A DNA stretch of 64,000 nucleotides from Rhizobium sp. (GCA_019739215.1 JAHHDR010000004.1:1-64000), one strand, 5' to 3'; counted from the first letter of the stretch, positions 9,367 through 19,255 are shown. The notes: generated by a model from the sequence alone, not told the origin. Numbers and translations: made by a program.

Positions 9367-10482
9367 ATGGCAGGTCTGAGCCTCATCATCCCGGTCGAGA
9401 CGCACGAAAATCGGCCTGAAACGCTGATACGGGCGCTTGCCGGCAAGCCCGGTATCGACATGGAAATCCTTGTCGTGCCGGCCTCTGCCGCCGTTGCCGA
9501 TCGTGAGGATCTGGCTTCGCTCCCGGAGATCGACCGTCGCGTCCGGCTGGTGCTTCCGGTGGAGGCCGTCGCCTCCCCGCTGTCGCTTTGGGGTGTGGGC
9601 ATCGATGCCGCCCGCTCGGACTGGCTGACCGTCGTCAGGCCCGACGACATATTCGAGCCCGAAACGCTGGCAGTCGCGAACTTCGTCAGGGCCAAGCTCG
9701 GCACCGTCGATTCGATCGGCTGGAACGCGTTGCAGATCAATCCCGGCGCGGAGCCGGGCAAGAGTTCGTCGGTCGCGATCCCGACCAAGCACGACATTGT
9801 CGAACTCAACAAGACCGACATGCTCAAGGCCTTCTACTTGTGGGAAGGTTCGGCCAATGTGCCGAAGGTGCCCTTCGGCATCTATCATGCCATCATCTCG
9901 CGCGAACTGGCCGTCACGGTTCTGGGCTCCATCCGGGCCGCCGGGCGCGAACATCATATCCCGCAGTGGGAATGGGCAGCCCGCACCGTGCTGATGGGCG
10001 AGAAATTCGCCTTCTGCTCGCGCCCGCTTTCGGTGATGAATACCCGGCCATACGTAACGCCGTCGCAACCGCTCGTGCGCGCGGATTTCCCGCTGCACGC
10101 GGGCATCGGGCTGACCGCGGGGATTGCCGAGATCCAGTTCTCCGCCTTTGCCGAGATGGGCGCGCTCTGGACCGGTGCGCAGGAGAACTTCGTTCGCGCT
10201 ACTGTCATCGACTGCATGTTCGAAACCGAGCCGCAGGTGTTCAACGACAAGTGCAACGCCTATTATCGCGCGCTTATGATGTGGGAAGGTGGCGCCCATG
10301 CCTCGCTGTTCCGGCCGCAATTCGCAGGCGAGCGTCCGCTCGACAAGCGCCGCGGCCTGCACGGCAACCTGCTGATGATCGACCGGCACATCGCCGGTGC
10401 CCGCAATGCGCAGGAATTCTACACGATCATCCGCAATTTCCTGGTTCCGGTTGGCATCATCTGCGGCGCACAGGCCGTGTGA
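9367..10482 (+). CDS. Glycosyltransferase family 2-like protein
   Basis: A 371-residue protein with a GT-A-type N-terminus. It starts with the strand LSLIIPV, and a likely nucleotide/metal site, RPDDIFEPETL, lies near residue 95 in the position of the DxD motif. The C-terminal 200 residues are less typical, and W-containing segments (HIPQWEWAARTVLMGE) suggest acceptor binding. There is no membrane segment or signal peptide, so it should act at the cytoplasmic side of the inner membrane. It is convergent with, and directly abuts, a GT4 gene. With the radical SAM gene beyond, it forms a small surface-glycan group. Substrate unknown. Confidence 0.68.
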   Translation: MAGLSLIIPVETHENRPETLIRALAGKPGIDMEILVVPASAAVADREDLASLPEIDRRVRLVLPVEAVASPLSLWGVGIDAARSDWLTVVRPDDIFEPETLAVANFVRAKLGTVDSIGWNALQINPGAEPGKSSSVAIPTKHDIVELNKTDMLKAFYLWEGSANVPKVPFGIYHAIISRELAVTVLGSIRAAGREHHIPQWEWAARTVLMGEKFAFCSRPLSVMNTRPYVTPSQPLVRADFPLHAGIGLTAGIAEIQFSAFAEMGALWTGAQENFVRATVIDCMFETEPQVFNDKCNAYYRALMMWEGGAHASLFRPQFAGERPLDKRRGLHGNLLMIDRHIAGARNAQEFYTIIRNFLVPVGIICGAQAV

Positions 10483-11691
10483 TCAATCCCAACTGGGATC
10501 ATCGGGGAATGCAGCCCTGAAATGGGAGAGCGTTCCCTTCGCGTGCTTGCCGCTGTCACTCACGGCATCCCGCGTCTCCCCCGGCAGGAACTGCGTCGCC
10601 TCGAACCATTGCCGCGGGGTATTGCCGGTGATGCGGCGGAAATCGTGAAGCCGCTTGTCCTCGGCCATCAATCCCGACCAGAGATCGATGAACTGCCGCG
10701 CGGAACGCCTGGCGATAAACGCAGTGGCCGCGACCGCGCGCGCATTCGCCCCGACCTCCGCGACCCGATCGGGATCGGCCAGCAGCATGTCCAGGATGTC
10801 GGTGCATTCCGCGATGGAACCCGCAACGAAACCCGTCTGGCCCTGCTGGACGATCGCGCATTCGGCGGGATTGGCAAGAACGACCGGGACCATGCCCAGC
10901 GACATCGCCTCGACCAGCGCATTCTCGGCGGTGCCGTAGTGATCGGGCTGGAGCGGGTAGAAGAAGATGCGGGACCCGGAGAGGGCAGCACGGGGGTCGG
11001 ACGTCTGGCCCATCAGGCGGATGCGATCACGATGGCGCATGGTGCCGGCCCTGGCCTCAACCTCGGGGTCGGGATTGCCCCAGATGGCGGCAGTGGCGTC
11101 GGTCGAAAGGCTGTCGATTGCGTCGAAGAAGCCGGGGTGCAATTTTACGAAATCGACGGTGCCGAGGTAGCAGATGGGAATGTCGAGGGGAAGGGTACTC
11201 GGCAGGGCAGAGGGGGGGATGTCAAACCCATAAGCGCTGCCGATCACCGCCAACCGCTCTCGCACGGGTCCTGTCATTGCCCGCACTGCTGCCAATTCCA
11301 GCGATGCCGGCGAGGTAAATACAAATCGATCGGCCTCTTCCAGAAACCCCGGTGGGATCACTGGTTTGAATAGCCCTGAAACATGGCACCAAAACACCGC
11401 CCGCATCACCGGAAAATCCGCCCGCGCCAGGCATTCGAACAGTTTTGGATGGTTCCAGAATTCGATCTGGACGATATCCGCTTCCGCCGCCCGCGCAGCC
11501 ACGTCCTCGAGGCCTGCGGCAATATCAACCGGCCGTCCCAAAGCCGCGATCTCGTCGGCATAGCGCCGGTCGCGGGGCCCTTCGAGCAGGAGAAAGCTCT
11601 GGCGTGCGGGAAAACGCATGGCCCCGGTCAGGCCGGCATGCGCCTTTCCGACGCCGCCGCCAAGATGGGCGGTCACATGCAGGATGTTCAT
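10483..11691 (-). CDS. Glycosyltransferase family 4 (GT-B) protein
   Basis: A 402-residue GT-B glycosyltransferase. The first Rossmann domain begins MNILHVTAHLGGGVGKAHAGL, with the Gly-rich loop that holds the acceptor side. The C-terminal domain has FYPLQPDHYGTAENALVEAM, the family 4 E-x7-E type nucleotide-sugar motif, followed by VPVVLANPAECAIV. It probably adds one sugar to a cell-surface glycan from the cytoplasm. The stop codon abuts the end of the convergent GT2 gene. A radical SAM gene lies 72 bases upstream on the same strand and may be co-transcribed. Confidence 0.82.
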   Translation of the reverse strand: MNILHVTAHLGGGVGKAHAGLTGAMRFPARQSFLLLEGPRDRRYADEIAALGRPVDIAAGLEDVAARAAEADIVQIEFWNHPKLFECLARADFPVMRAVFWCHVSGLFKPVIPPGFLEEADRFVFTSPASLELAAVRAMTGPVRERLAVIGSAYGFDIPPSALPSTLPLDIPICYLGTVDFVKLHPGFFDAIDSLSTDATAAIWGNPDPEVEARAGTMRHRDRIRLMGQTSDPRAALSGSRIFFYPLQPDHYGTAENALVEAMSLGMVPVVLANPAECAIVQQGQTGFVAGSIAECTDILDMLLADPDRVAEVGANARAVAATAFIARRSARQFIDLWSGLMAEDKRLHDFRRITGNTPRQWFEATQFLPGETRDAVSDSGKHAKGTLSHFRAAFPDDPSWD

Positions 11692-11763
11692 GATGCGCGC
11701 GCTCGCTGTCTTCGACTCATTGTCGAGACGCTAACGGGCCATGAGGCGCCGGGGCAAGCCCGA

Positions 11764-12843
11764 CTATTCCGCCGCGACCTGCGGCATGCGCTTGAGGCCG
11801 CCCGGAGCCGGGACATTCGGGTTGATCCGCACCTTGGCCCGGAACTTTTCGAGCAGCATGTCGCGGTGGTCGTCGATGCTGTCGGGCAGGCAATGGGTGA
11901 GCTGGCCGCAGGAGCCGCAGACCTTGTTCTCGCAGCGGCGGCCTTCAAGGTGCTGGAGGCGCAGCGCGTTCATCTTGTCGGAATTCCAGATCTGCTTGAG
12001 GCTTTCCTCGCGGACATCGCCGATGATCAGCTTGCGGCCCCAGTCGAGGAAGCAGGACGAGACGAGGCCGTCGGCATTCACGCTCATGGCGTAGAAGATA
12101 TAGGGACACGTGTCGGTCGGCTTCAGTTCCTGCTGGTAAATGCCCTTCTCGCCGATCTTGATGCCCGAGCGTTCCTCGACATCGAATTCCGGCCAGCAGG
12201 GGGCGAAATTCTCGATGAAGATGCGGTCGCAATAATCGCCGAACGTGTCGAAGAATTTCTGGCGCTCGTCCTCGGTGATGAGTTCACCGGGGATCTTGAT
12301 CGTGACTTCCATATTGCCCTTGTTGGCATCCAGCCACTTCACGCCCTCGACGAATTTTTCGAAGTTGAAGTTGAAGCCTGTGAAGCGCTGGTAGGTCTCC
12401 CGGGTCATGCCGTCGACGGAGATGTTAATCTTGTCGAGGCCGGCCTCGATGACCGGCGCGAGGCGCTCGGGGGTCAGGAAGGTGCCATTGGTCGTCGTGT
12501 CGATGTAATCGACATGGCCGCTGTTCTTGGCATAGCGGATCATGTCGGCGAGGCGCTTGTTGAGGAAGGGCTCGCCATCCTTGTACATGCGCAGCACCTT
12601 GATCGGCTTGCCGAATTCCGCGAGGTCGTCGATCGCCTTGGTGAAGACCTCGTATTTCATCGCGCCGTTGAAGCGGCCGGTGTCCTTGATCAGTTCGCGA
12701 TGGCCGGTGGGGCAGAAGGTGCAGGTGAAATTGCACGAGCTCGCCGGATCCATGAAGACGATGAAAGGGGTGGGGAGCGGAATGACGGTTTCGAGCGGCG
12801 TACGGCCTTCGAGGTTGATTCTCGGCTTCAGTGCGGCTTTCAT
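11764..12843 (-). CDS. Radical SAM/SPASM domain protein
   Basis: A 359-residue iron-sulfur enzyme. The radical SAM cluster motif C-x3-C-x2-C reads CNFTCTFC near residue 37, and the SAM-binding DGEPFLN segment follows. The C-terminal SPASM region contains C-x-n clusters (SSCFLDWG, then GRRCENKVCGSCGQLTHCL) able to bind one or two auxiliary 4Fe-4S centres. SPASM enzymes modify peptides or carry out dehydrogenations on sugars and other small molecules. No precursor peptide gene is visible nearby, and the two adjacent glycosyltransferases suggest a glycan or lipid-linked sugar as the substrate. That last point is inference from neighbours only. Confidence 0.85.
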   Translation of the reverse strand: MKAALKPRINLEGRTPLETVIPLPTPFIVFMDPASSCNFTCTFCPTGHRELIKDTGRFNGAMKYEVFTKAIDDLAEFGKPIKVLRMYKDGEPFLNKRLADMIRYAKNSGHVDYIDTTTNGTFLTPERLAPVIEAGLDKINISVDGMTRETYQRFTGFNFNFEKFVEGVKWLDANKGNMEVTIKIPGELITEDERQKFFDTFGDYCDRIFIENFAPCWPEFDVEERSGIKIGEKGIYQQELKPTDTCPYIFYAMSVNADGLVSSCFLDWGRKLIIGDVREESLKQIWNSDKMNALRLQHLEGRRCENKVCGSCGQLTHCLPDSIDDHRDMLLEKFRAKVRINPNVPAPGGLKRMPQVAAE

Positions 12844-12959
12844 CGATCTCGTCTCCGGTCGCGATCCGGTTCAAAATCCGAATCGTCCATGGTTCGGGAG
12901 CCTAGTCCCGGTATGGTTAACGATATCCATATGATGGTGGAGCGAGGCTGGAGACGGGG

Positions 12960-13652
12960 TTAAACCACAGCCCGCACCGCCGCGACGATCGCGGCAATCC
13001 TTGCTTTGCCCTCGTGCTCAGCCTTGCGCGCCCGTACCAGGCAAGCCTCCGACCGCAGCACAACCCCATCCGACAGGATCTTCAGGTGGTTGGCCCTTAG
13101 CGTCGACCCTGTCGAGGTGATGTCGACGATGATGTCGGCCTGGCCGGCAGCGGGGGCGCCTTCGGTGGCGCCGAGGCTCTCGACGATGCGGTAGAGCTGG
13201 ATGCCGTGGCTGCCGGAGAAGAACTGCTGGGTCAGGCGCCAGTATTTGGTGGCGATGGCGAGGCGGCGGCCGTGGCGGTTGCGGAAGTCGGCCGCGACGT
13301 CGCCGAGGTCGGCCATGGTGTCGACGTCGAGCCAGATTTCGGGCACCGCGACCACGACATCGGCATGGCCGAAGCCGAGGCGGGCGCAGAACTCGGCCTT
13401 GCGGTCGGCTTCGGCGAGATCCTCGCGGACGAGATCCTCGCCGGTGACGCCGAAATCGACCGATCCGGCACCGATCTCACGGGCGATCTCGGAGGCGGAG
13501 AGGAAGGCGATCTCGACATCGTCCATGCCCTCGACGCGGCCGCGATAGGAGCGATCATTGCCGACGGCGACGATCTTCATGCCCGCGCGTTCGAAGATCG
13601 CCGTGGCGTCGTCCTTCATCCGGCCCTTGGAGGGGAGCGCAATCGTGATCAT
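12960..13652 (-). CDS. hisG: ATP phosphoribosyltransferase, short form (HisG)
   Basis: Catalyses the first step of histidine synthesis, ATP plus PRPP to phosphoribosyl-ATP. At 230 residues it is the short form that lacks the C-terminal regulatory domain and needs HisZ to make an active hetero-octamer. Typical features are the start [25 protein letters not shown], and the PRPP-binding loop [16 protein letters not shown] near the C-terminus. The ATG overlaps the end of hisZ by 4 bp, so the two subunits are translationally coupled. That fits their fixed stoichiometry. Confidence 0.95.
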   Translation of the reverse strand: MITIALPSKGRMKDDATAIFERAGMKIVAVGNDRSYRGRVEGMDDVEIAFLSASEIAREIGAGSVDFGVTGEDLVREDLAEADRKAEFCARLGFGHADVVVAVPEIWLDVDTMADLGDVAADFRNRHGRRLAIATKYWRLTQQFFSGSHGIQLYRIVESLGATEGAPAAGQADIIVDITSTGSTLRANHLKILSDGVVLRSEACLVRARKAEHEGKARIAAIVAAVRAVV

Positions 13653-14776
13653 GTCGCACTCCTCATGGCCTGGATGCGATCAAGCCAGAGCGAGAAGCCG
13701 ACGGCAGGGATGGCGTCGGCGGCGCCGAGGAGCGTCATCATCCGGTCGAAGCGGCCGCCACCGGCCAGCACCCGGTGATCGTCGCGCGGCGTGACCTCGA
13801 AGACGAGGCCGGTGTAGTAATCGAGCGGGCGACCGAAGGCAGCGCGCCAGGTGACGGTGGAGAGATCGACGCCGATATTGGCCAGTGCCGCGACGCGAGC
13901 GTCGAAGCGGTCGACGGCTTCGTCGAGCCTGAGGCCGGCGCGGTCCGCGAACGTACCGAGCACGCCGGGGGCGTATTTCAGGCTGACGCTGAGCGACAGG
14001 AACTCGCGTAGCGCTTCGAGTTGCACGGGCTTGAGTTCGGTGGAGGCGAGCACGCGCTTTTCCTTAAGGCGGCGGGCGATCTCCAGCGGCGAGCGGCTGG
14101 CATTGGTGGAATAGCCGGTCGCCTGCATGATGGTGTCGATATGGGCGACCAGGGCATCTTCCGCATCGTCGCCGGCCGCGAGCAAGGCCTCGACCTCCGC
14201 ACCTAGATCGGTCGCCTCCTCGGCGCTCGCGAGGCGCTCCATCAGGTGGTCGAGCTTGGCGGCTTCGCCGAAGGCATGGACCAGCCGGCGCTGCCAGCCG
14301 GGGGGCAGGCCGAGCGCAGCGACCACCGCTTCGAAGACGGACTGGTCGCCGATGGTGACGGACAGCGGGCGGCCCGGCAGCAATGCCTTCAGGATCCGGA
14401 CGGCGTCGGCAATGGCGCGGGCGTCGGCGCCGGCGAAATCCTTCGTGCCGAGATCCTCGATGCCGGCCTGGAAAAATTCATTGGCGCCCTCGCGGCGCTG
14501 GCGAAAGACCTCGCCGAGATAAGAATAGCGCTTCGGCGTGCCCGTCGCGGTTTCGATGTGGCGCAGGCAGACGGGGATGGTGAATTCGGGGCGCAGGCAG
14601 AGGCTCTCGCCAGTCTCGCTCTCGGTGAGGAAGATGCGGCGGCGGAGATCCTCGCCCGCCATGTCGAGAAAGGGCTCGGCGGGCTGGATCACGCGCGTGT
14701 CGACGCGCTCGGTCCCGAGGTCGTCGAAGAGAGCGAGCAGTTCGGGGGCGAAGGCGGGGGCGTTGATCAGGGGCAT
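13649..14776 (-). CDS. hisZ: ATP phosphoribosyltransferase regulatory subunit (HisZ)
   Basis: A 375-residue HisRS-like protein without tRNA-charging function; it activates short HisG and mediates histidine feedback. The class II synthetase core is seen in [12 protein letters not shown] (motif 2) and in [21 protein letters not shown] near the C-terminus. The anticodon-binding domain of true HisRS is absent. I chose the ATG at 14776; the 41 in-frame codons upstream are proline/arginine-rich and lie in the repeat-bearing gap. It lies between hisS and hisG on the same strand, the usual rhizobial order. Confidence 0.93.
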   Translation of the reverse strand: MPLINAPAFAPELLALFDDLGTERVDTRVIQPAEPFLDMAGEDLRRRIFLTESETGESLCLRPEFTIPVCLRHIETATGTPKRYSYLGEVFRQRREGANEFFQAGIEDLGTKDFAGADARAIADAVRILKALLPGRPLSVTIGDQSVFEAVVAALGLPPGWQRRLVHAFGEAAKLDHLMERLASAEEATDLGAEVEALLAAGDDAEDALVAHIDTIMQATGYSTNASRSPLEIARRLKEKRVLASTELKPVQLEALREFLSLSVSLKYAPGVLGTFADRAGLRLDEAVDRFDARVAALANIGVDLSTVTWRAAFGRPLDYYTGLVFEVTPRDDHRVLAGGGRFDRMMTLLGAADAIPAVGFSLWLDRIQAMRSAT

Positions 14777-14880
14777 GGGGGGGCTCCGGACGCCTTGCCT
14801 TCGGGCAGCGTTGCGCCCAGGCTTCCGTTCGCTGAAATCGACTTCATCGATTTCTGGCCTGCGGCCACCGCTCCGAAATC

Positions 14881-15141
14881 CCTCACCAAGCGCGCCCAAC
14901 CATTCGCCTTCGGCTCATGTGGGCTTGCTATCCTCTCCCACAAGGGGAGAGGCAGGGTGCCACGCTCGCCCTCGGCGTCTGCGGAAAGGCAGGCCGATGC
15001 CGCGAGTTTACCTCTCCCCTTGTGGGAGAGGGTGCGGAGCGGTTCGCGAAGCGAAGCAATCGATCCGGTGGATCTATTGCAGTGACAAACAAGGCCAGGT
15101 GAACGCAGTGAACCCTTGGCCGAAGTTGGTGAGGGGTAATC
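14881..15141. repeat. Rhizobial-type palindromic intergenic repeat (two inverted modules)
   Basis: The 397-bp gap between hisZ and hisS carries two copies, in opposite orientation, of a module made of a CCTCACCAA box followed by a 21-bp palindrome-like block. That block (CCTCTCCCACAAGGGGAGAG plus G) is at 14932-14952, and its exact reverse complement is at 15011-15031. The outer boxes are near 14881 and 15133. The layout resembles the RIME-type mosaic elements seen between genes in rhizobia. It has no coding capacity and could form long hairpins in RNA or act as a transcription attenuator. The rest of the gap shows no gene. Confidence 0.75.
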
Positions 15142-15173
15142 CGCGCCAGCAATGGAAAAACCAACCGCCAGCA

Positions 15174-16689
15174 TCAGACCGACCGCGTCCGATCCTCGGC
15201 CTGCGCCGCCAGCATCTCGCGAACCTTCTCGACCAGATCGCTCTCCTTCGCCGAGACCTGAGCCACGCGGGCCTCGCGCCACGTCACATTGTCCGTGATC
15301 TCGCCGGAAAGGCGCTTGCCCTCGATCAGGTCCTTGATCTGGACCTCGCCGGCCTCGCGCTCGGACGAGCCCTGGATGATGGCGAGCGGGCTGCCGCGAC
15401 GGTCGGCATATTTGAGCTGGTCGCCAAAATTCTTCTTGTTGCCCTGGTACATTTCGGCGCGGATGCCGGCGTGGCGGAGATCCTGCACCATCTTCTGGTA
15501 GCGGCCGAGGCTTTCGGTGTCGCGGTCCATGACGCAGACGACGACCGGGGCGAGGACCTCGTCGGTGCCGAGCTTGCCGAGATTCTTCAGCGCGGTCATC
15601 AGGCGCGAGACGCCGATGGAGAAGCCCGTGGCGGGGACCGGCTGGCCCATGAAGCGGGAGACGAGGCCATCGTAACGGCCGCCGCCGCCGACCGAACCGA
15701 AGACGACCTTTTCGCCTTTTTCGTTGGTGACGTCGAACGTGAGTTCGGCTTCGTAGACGGGGCCGGTGTAATATTCGAGGCCGCGGACGACGGAGGGGTC
15801 GATCTTGATGCGGGTGGAGTCGTAGCCCCCGCTGGTGACGAGCGCGCCGATGGTGTTAAGTTCCTCGACGCCCTCGTTGCCCTTGGATGTGCCTTCAAGC
15901 AGCTTGGCGAGATCGGCGGCACTTTCGGCATAATCCTTGATGCCGACGAAAAACAGGACTTTGGCGATCTGCTCGTCATTGAGGCCGGCACCCTTGGTGA
16001 AGTCGCCGGACTCGTCCTTTCGGCCGGGGCCGAGCAGCGAGCTTGACGCCTTCGGGGCCGAACTTATCGAGCTTGTCGATGGCGCGCAGCACATTGAGGC
16101 GGTTGCCCGCCCTGTCGTCGCCGCCCAAGCCGATGGCTTCCATCACGCCGTCCAGCACCTTCCGGTTGTTCACCCGGATCACATAGTCCCCGCGCCCAAT
16201 GCCGAGTTGCTCCATGGTATCGGCCATCATCATGCACATCTCGGCATCGGCCTGCACGCCGGCTGCACCCACCGTGTCGGCGTCGAACTGCATGAACTGT
16301 CGGAAGCGGCCGGGGCCGGGCTTTTCGTTGCGGAAGACGTAGCCGGCGCGATAGGTGCGGTAGGGGAGCTGGATCTCCTGGAAATTCTCCGCGACATGGC
16401 GGGCGAGCGGCGCGGTCAGGTCGTAGCGCAGGCTCATCCACTGGTCGTCGTCGTCCTGCAGCGAGAACACGCCCTCGTTGGGGCGGTCGGCATCGGGCAG
16501 GAATTTTCCCAGCGCGTCGGTATATTCGAACAGCGGGGTCTCGACGGGATCGAAGCCGTAGCGCTCGTAGACCTCGCGGATCTTGGCGGTCATCTCGTTG
16601 ACGGCGCGGATGTCATGGGCTTCGCGATCGACAAACCCGCGCGGCAGGCGCGCCTTGAGTTTCTGCGGCTTCTTCTGTTTGTCGCTCAT
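15174..16689 (-). pseudogene. hisS: hisS, histidine-tRNA ligase, one single-base insertion
   Basis: Charges tRNA-His with histidine. The N-terminal 217 codons from the ATG at 16689 carry class II motif 2 ([20 protein letters not shown]). The C-terminal part carries the histidyl motif ([20 protein letters not shown]), motif 3 ([11 protein letters not shown]) and the anticodon-binding domain. The frame changes near 16039, where one extra base interrupts the sequence encoding GVKLLLGPGR. Removing it restores a 504-residue protein of normal rhizobial length. hisS is essential, so either the insertion is a sequence error or a second copy exists. It is the first gene of hisS-hisZ-hisG, but a 397-bp repeat-bearing gap separates it from hisZ. 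Confidence 0.92.
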
Positions 16690-16838
16690 GAGATATCGCC
16701 CGGGACGGTCTGCGGAAAATTGGGTCTGCTCTAACGGATTGAGCCTAGCGCGGCAAGCGGCTTGACGCTGTGCCTGGCGTGACAGGCGGGTCGCGGGCCA
16801 CTAGGATGAATGGAACATATCGCAAGCGGAATGAGTGA

Positions 16839-17282
16839 ATGATCGAAACTATGGACCTGCCCGAACTGGTCATCATCGGCATCCTGGTCGAGGCGCCGTG
16901 GCAGGAATTGCCGACAACGGTGCAGGCGGCATGGCGCGCGCTCTTCGCAGCGGAGACGGGTGCGACCAGCTTTCTCGCGGCGTCGCTGTCGGTCGAGGAC
17001 GGCGTCTATCGCGAGATCGTCGGCTATCTCGCGGCAGGCAAGTCGGAGGTGCCTGACAGAATGACCAAGGTCATCATCCCGCCGCAGCGCTATCTGCGGC
17101 TGGTGCATGAAGGCCCGCTCAACGGGATCGCGCAGGGTTTTGGCGACCTGCTGGCCCATGCCAGGGCATCGGGCCTGACGGCGACGGACATGAAGCTCGA
17201 CTTCGGCTACCTGCCCGGCCTGCCTGACGGGCGGCATGAGCTGCATGTCGCGCTCGCGCCCGAACCGCTCCGGCTCGCATGA
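16839..17282 (+). CDS. GyrI-like / AraC effector-binding domain protein
   Basis: A 147-residue stand-alone small-molecule-binding domain of the SHS2/GyrI type. The typical segment is VIIPPQRYLRLVHEGPLNGIAQGF, in which the aromatic-rich strand and His-Glu-Gly turn line the ligand pocket of BmrR/GyrI-like domains. A second repeat half ends with DFGYLPGLPDGRHELHVALAP. There is no DNA-binding domain. Such single domains sequester or hydrolyse hydrophobic ligands, or inhibit gyrase. The start could also be the ATG at 16851. It is divergent from hisS and 29 bases before the next gene, which suggests a two-gene operon. Confidence 0.7.
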   Translation: MIETMDLPELVIIGILVEAPWQELPTTVQAAWRALFAAETGATSFLAASLSVEDGVYREIVGYLAAGKSEVPDRMTKVIIPPQRYLRLVHEGPLNGIAQGFGDLLAHARASGLTATDMKLDFGYLPGLPDGRHELHVALAPEPLRLA

Positions 17283-17311
17283 AACTGGCATAACACCGGG
17301 ATGACGCTGGC

Positions 17312-18004
17312 ATGATCCTCGAAGCGCTGAATTTCGCCGCGACCTGGCTGGTCTCCGGGCGCCGCAGGGCGGACGAGATCAATGCCTCGGTGCGGCTCTG
17401 GGCGCGGGCGCGGCGCTGCGCGCGGGACTGGTCGGCGCACGAGGAAAACTGCAAAGCCTTCGTTCGGGACAATATGCCGGAGCGGGGCCGGGTGGCCGTG
17501 GTGCTCGGGTCGGGGCTGCTGCGCGACGTGTCGGTCGAGGACCTGAGCCGGGCGTTCGACGAGGTGTGGCTCTACGACCTGCAGCATCTGGCGAGCGTTC
17601 GGCTCTGGGCGCGGGCCAGGGGGATCGGCAACCTGCGCTTCCTGCAGCAGGACCTGTCCGCCGGGCTCGACATGCTGCGCGACGATGCCGAGGTCGACCT
17701 CGTCGTCTCGGCCAACCTGTTGTCGCAGCTCGGCGTTGCGGCGGAACGGGCGGGGCTGGATGTTGAATCCGTCATCGCCGGGCATGTCGCGGCACTGCGC
17801 GCGGCGCCCGGTCGCCGGCTGCTGCTGACCGACAGGGCGTTCGCGGTGATTCTCAAGGACGGCTCGACAGCGGAGCGGCATGACCTGATGCACGGGGTCT
17901 CCTTGCCGCAGTCCGAAGCGGAATGGTTCTGGACCGTCGCGCCCTATGGCGAGCTCGATCCCGGTTACAAGGCAGTTCACCGGGTCGTGGCGATCAGGCT
18001 CTGA
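17312..18004 (+). CDS. Rossmann-fold, SAM-methyltransferase-like protein
   Basis: A 230-residue cytoplasmic protein that I place in the class I methyltransferase-like fold. After a helical N-terminus, AVVLGSGLLRDV fits the glycine-rich motif I. An acidic residue follows at the end of the second strand (VWLYDLQHL), then a motif II-like LRFLQQDL and the motif IV-like strand DLVVSANLLSQL. The glycine loop is shorter than usual, so SAM binding and activity are not certain. It follows the GyrI-like gene by 29 bases and is convergent with the MFS gene (3-bp gap). Function unknown. Confidence 0.6.
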   Translation: MILEALNFAATWLVSGRRRADEINASVRLWARARRCARDWSAHEENCKAFVRDNMPERGRVAVVLGSGLLRDVSVEDLSRAFDEVWLYDLQHLASVRLWARARGIGNLRFLQQDLSAGLDMLRDDAEVDLVVSANLLSQLGVAAERAGLDVESVIAGHVAALRAAPGRRLLLTDRAFAVILKDGSTAERHDLMHGVSLPQSEAEWFWTVAPYGELDPGYKAVHRVVAIRL

Positions 18005-18007
18005 GCC

Positions 18008-19255
18008 TCACTCCGCCGCAGCCAGCGTCGGACGGCCGGGGACCATCGCCTCCTTGATCGGGAAATGGACGGCTGCCGCGAAGAGGCCTAGGGCCACGCC
18101 GATCCACCAGACCGGATCGTAGGTGCCGAAATGATCGTAGAGATAGCCGCCCATCCAGACGCCGAGAAACGAGCCGATCTGGTGGGAAAAGAAGACAATG
18201 CCGCCGAGCAGGCCGAGATGGCGGGTGCCGAACATGATGGCGACCAGCCCGTTCGTCGGTGGCACGGTCGAGAGCCAGAGCAGGCCCATGACCGCCGAGA
18301 AGATGATGACCGAAGTGGCCGTGATCGGCAACAGCAGGAAAACCGTCACCGCGATCGAGCGACCGATATAGATCAGCGCCAGGAACCACGGCTTGGAGTA
18401 ATGCTGGCCGATATAGCCGGCGCCGAGCGAGCCGATGATGTTGAAGCCGCCGATCAGCAGCATGGCGACGCCGCCGACCCAGGCGTCGATGCCGATATCG
18501 AGCAGATAGGCCGGGAAGTGCGCGGTGATGAAGGCGACCTGGAAGCCGCAAACGAAGAAGCCCGAAGTCAATAGCAGGTAGGAGCGGTGGCCGAGGGCCT
18601 CGCGCAGCGCCTGACCAGCGGTCTGCTGGAACTGGGCGGCCGACTGCGTGCCGGACGACGCATTGCCGCGGAGCGCGATGGCGAGGAACGGGATCATGGC
18701 CATCAGGCCGGCCATGACGATGAGCGCACCCTGCCAACCGAGGCCGGCGATCAGGCCGATGGTGAGCGGGGCAAAGACCATCATGCCGGCGGAGCCGGCG
18801 GCAGTGGCGATGCCAAAGGCCATAGAGCGCTGCGCGGGCGTGACATTGCGGGCGAAGGCCGAGAGGATGACGCTGAATGAGCCGGCCGCGACGCCGAGGC
18901 CGCACAGGATGCCGCCGCCGACATGCAGCAAGAGGGCGCTCTGCGGCGCCGACGCGATGACCGGCGAGGCCATGAGCAGCAGGCCGGCGGCATAGAGGGC
19001 CGCGGAAGCCATCAGCACCTTCGCCGTGCCGTATTTGTCGCCCATGGCGCCGAAGAAGGGCTGACCGAGTCCCCAGAACAGATTTTGGATGGCGATGGCG
19101 AGGCCGAAGGTCTCGCGACTCCAGCCGGTATCCGCGAGCAGCGGAAGCTGGAAGAAGCCCATGGCCGATCGCGGGCCGAAGGTGATCATGGCGATCAGGG
19201 AGCCGCAGATGATGATCATCCACGGCATGGCGTCTTTGCGGCTTACGGCGTTCAT
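18008..19255 (-). CDS. MFS transporter
   Basis: A 415-residue inner-membrane transporter of the major facilitator superfamily, with about 12 hydrophobic segments and a central cytoplasmic loop near residues 195-215. The loop between helices 2 and 3 reads FFGAMGDKYGTAKVL, the MFS signature (G-x3-D-x-G-x-x-x-x). The sequence resembles the oxalate/formate antiporter and MCT-like branch, which often carries monocarboxylates, but the substrate is not fixed by the sequence. It is monocistronic and convergent with the Rossmann gene. There is an ATG at 19255, with alternatives a few codons in. Confidence 0.87.
   Translation of the reverse strand: MNAVSRKDAMPWMIIICGSLIAMITFGPRSAMGFFQLPLLADTGWSRETFGLAIAIQNLFWGLGQPFFGAMGDKYGTAKVLMASAALYAAGLLLMASPVIASAPQSALLLHVGGGILCGLGVAAGSFSVILSAFARNVTPAQRSMAFGIATAAGSAGMMVFAPLTIGLIAGLGWQGALIVMAGLMAMIPFLAIALRGNASSGTQSAAQFQQTAGQALREALGHRSYLLLTSGFFVCGFQVAFITAHFPAYLLDIGIDAWVGGVAMLLIGGFNIIGSLGAGYIGQHYSKPWFLALIYIGRSIAVTVFLLLPITATSVIIFSAVMGLLWLSTVPPTNGLVAIMFGTRHLGLLGGIVFFSHQIGSFLGVWMGGYLYDHFGTYDPVWWIGVALGLFAAAVHFPIKEAMVPGRPTLAAAE

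Noticed and set aside
13649..14899. A longer HisZ starting at 14899
   Set aside because: The extra 41 residues are arginine- and proline-rich and lie in the repeat-bearing gap; the conserved N-terminus begins at ATG 14776.
14932..15031. Insertion sequence
   Set aside because: The inverted blocks flank no transposase, and no target-site duplication is evident; the structure fits a small intergenic repeat.
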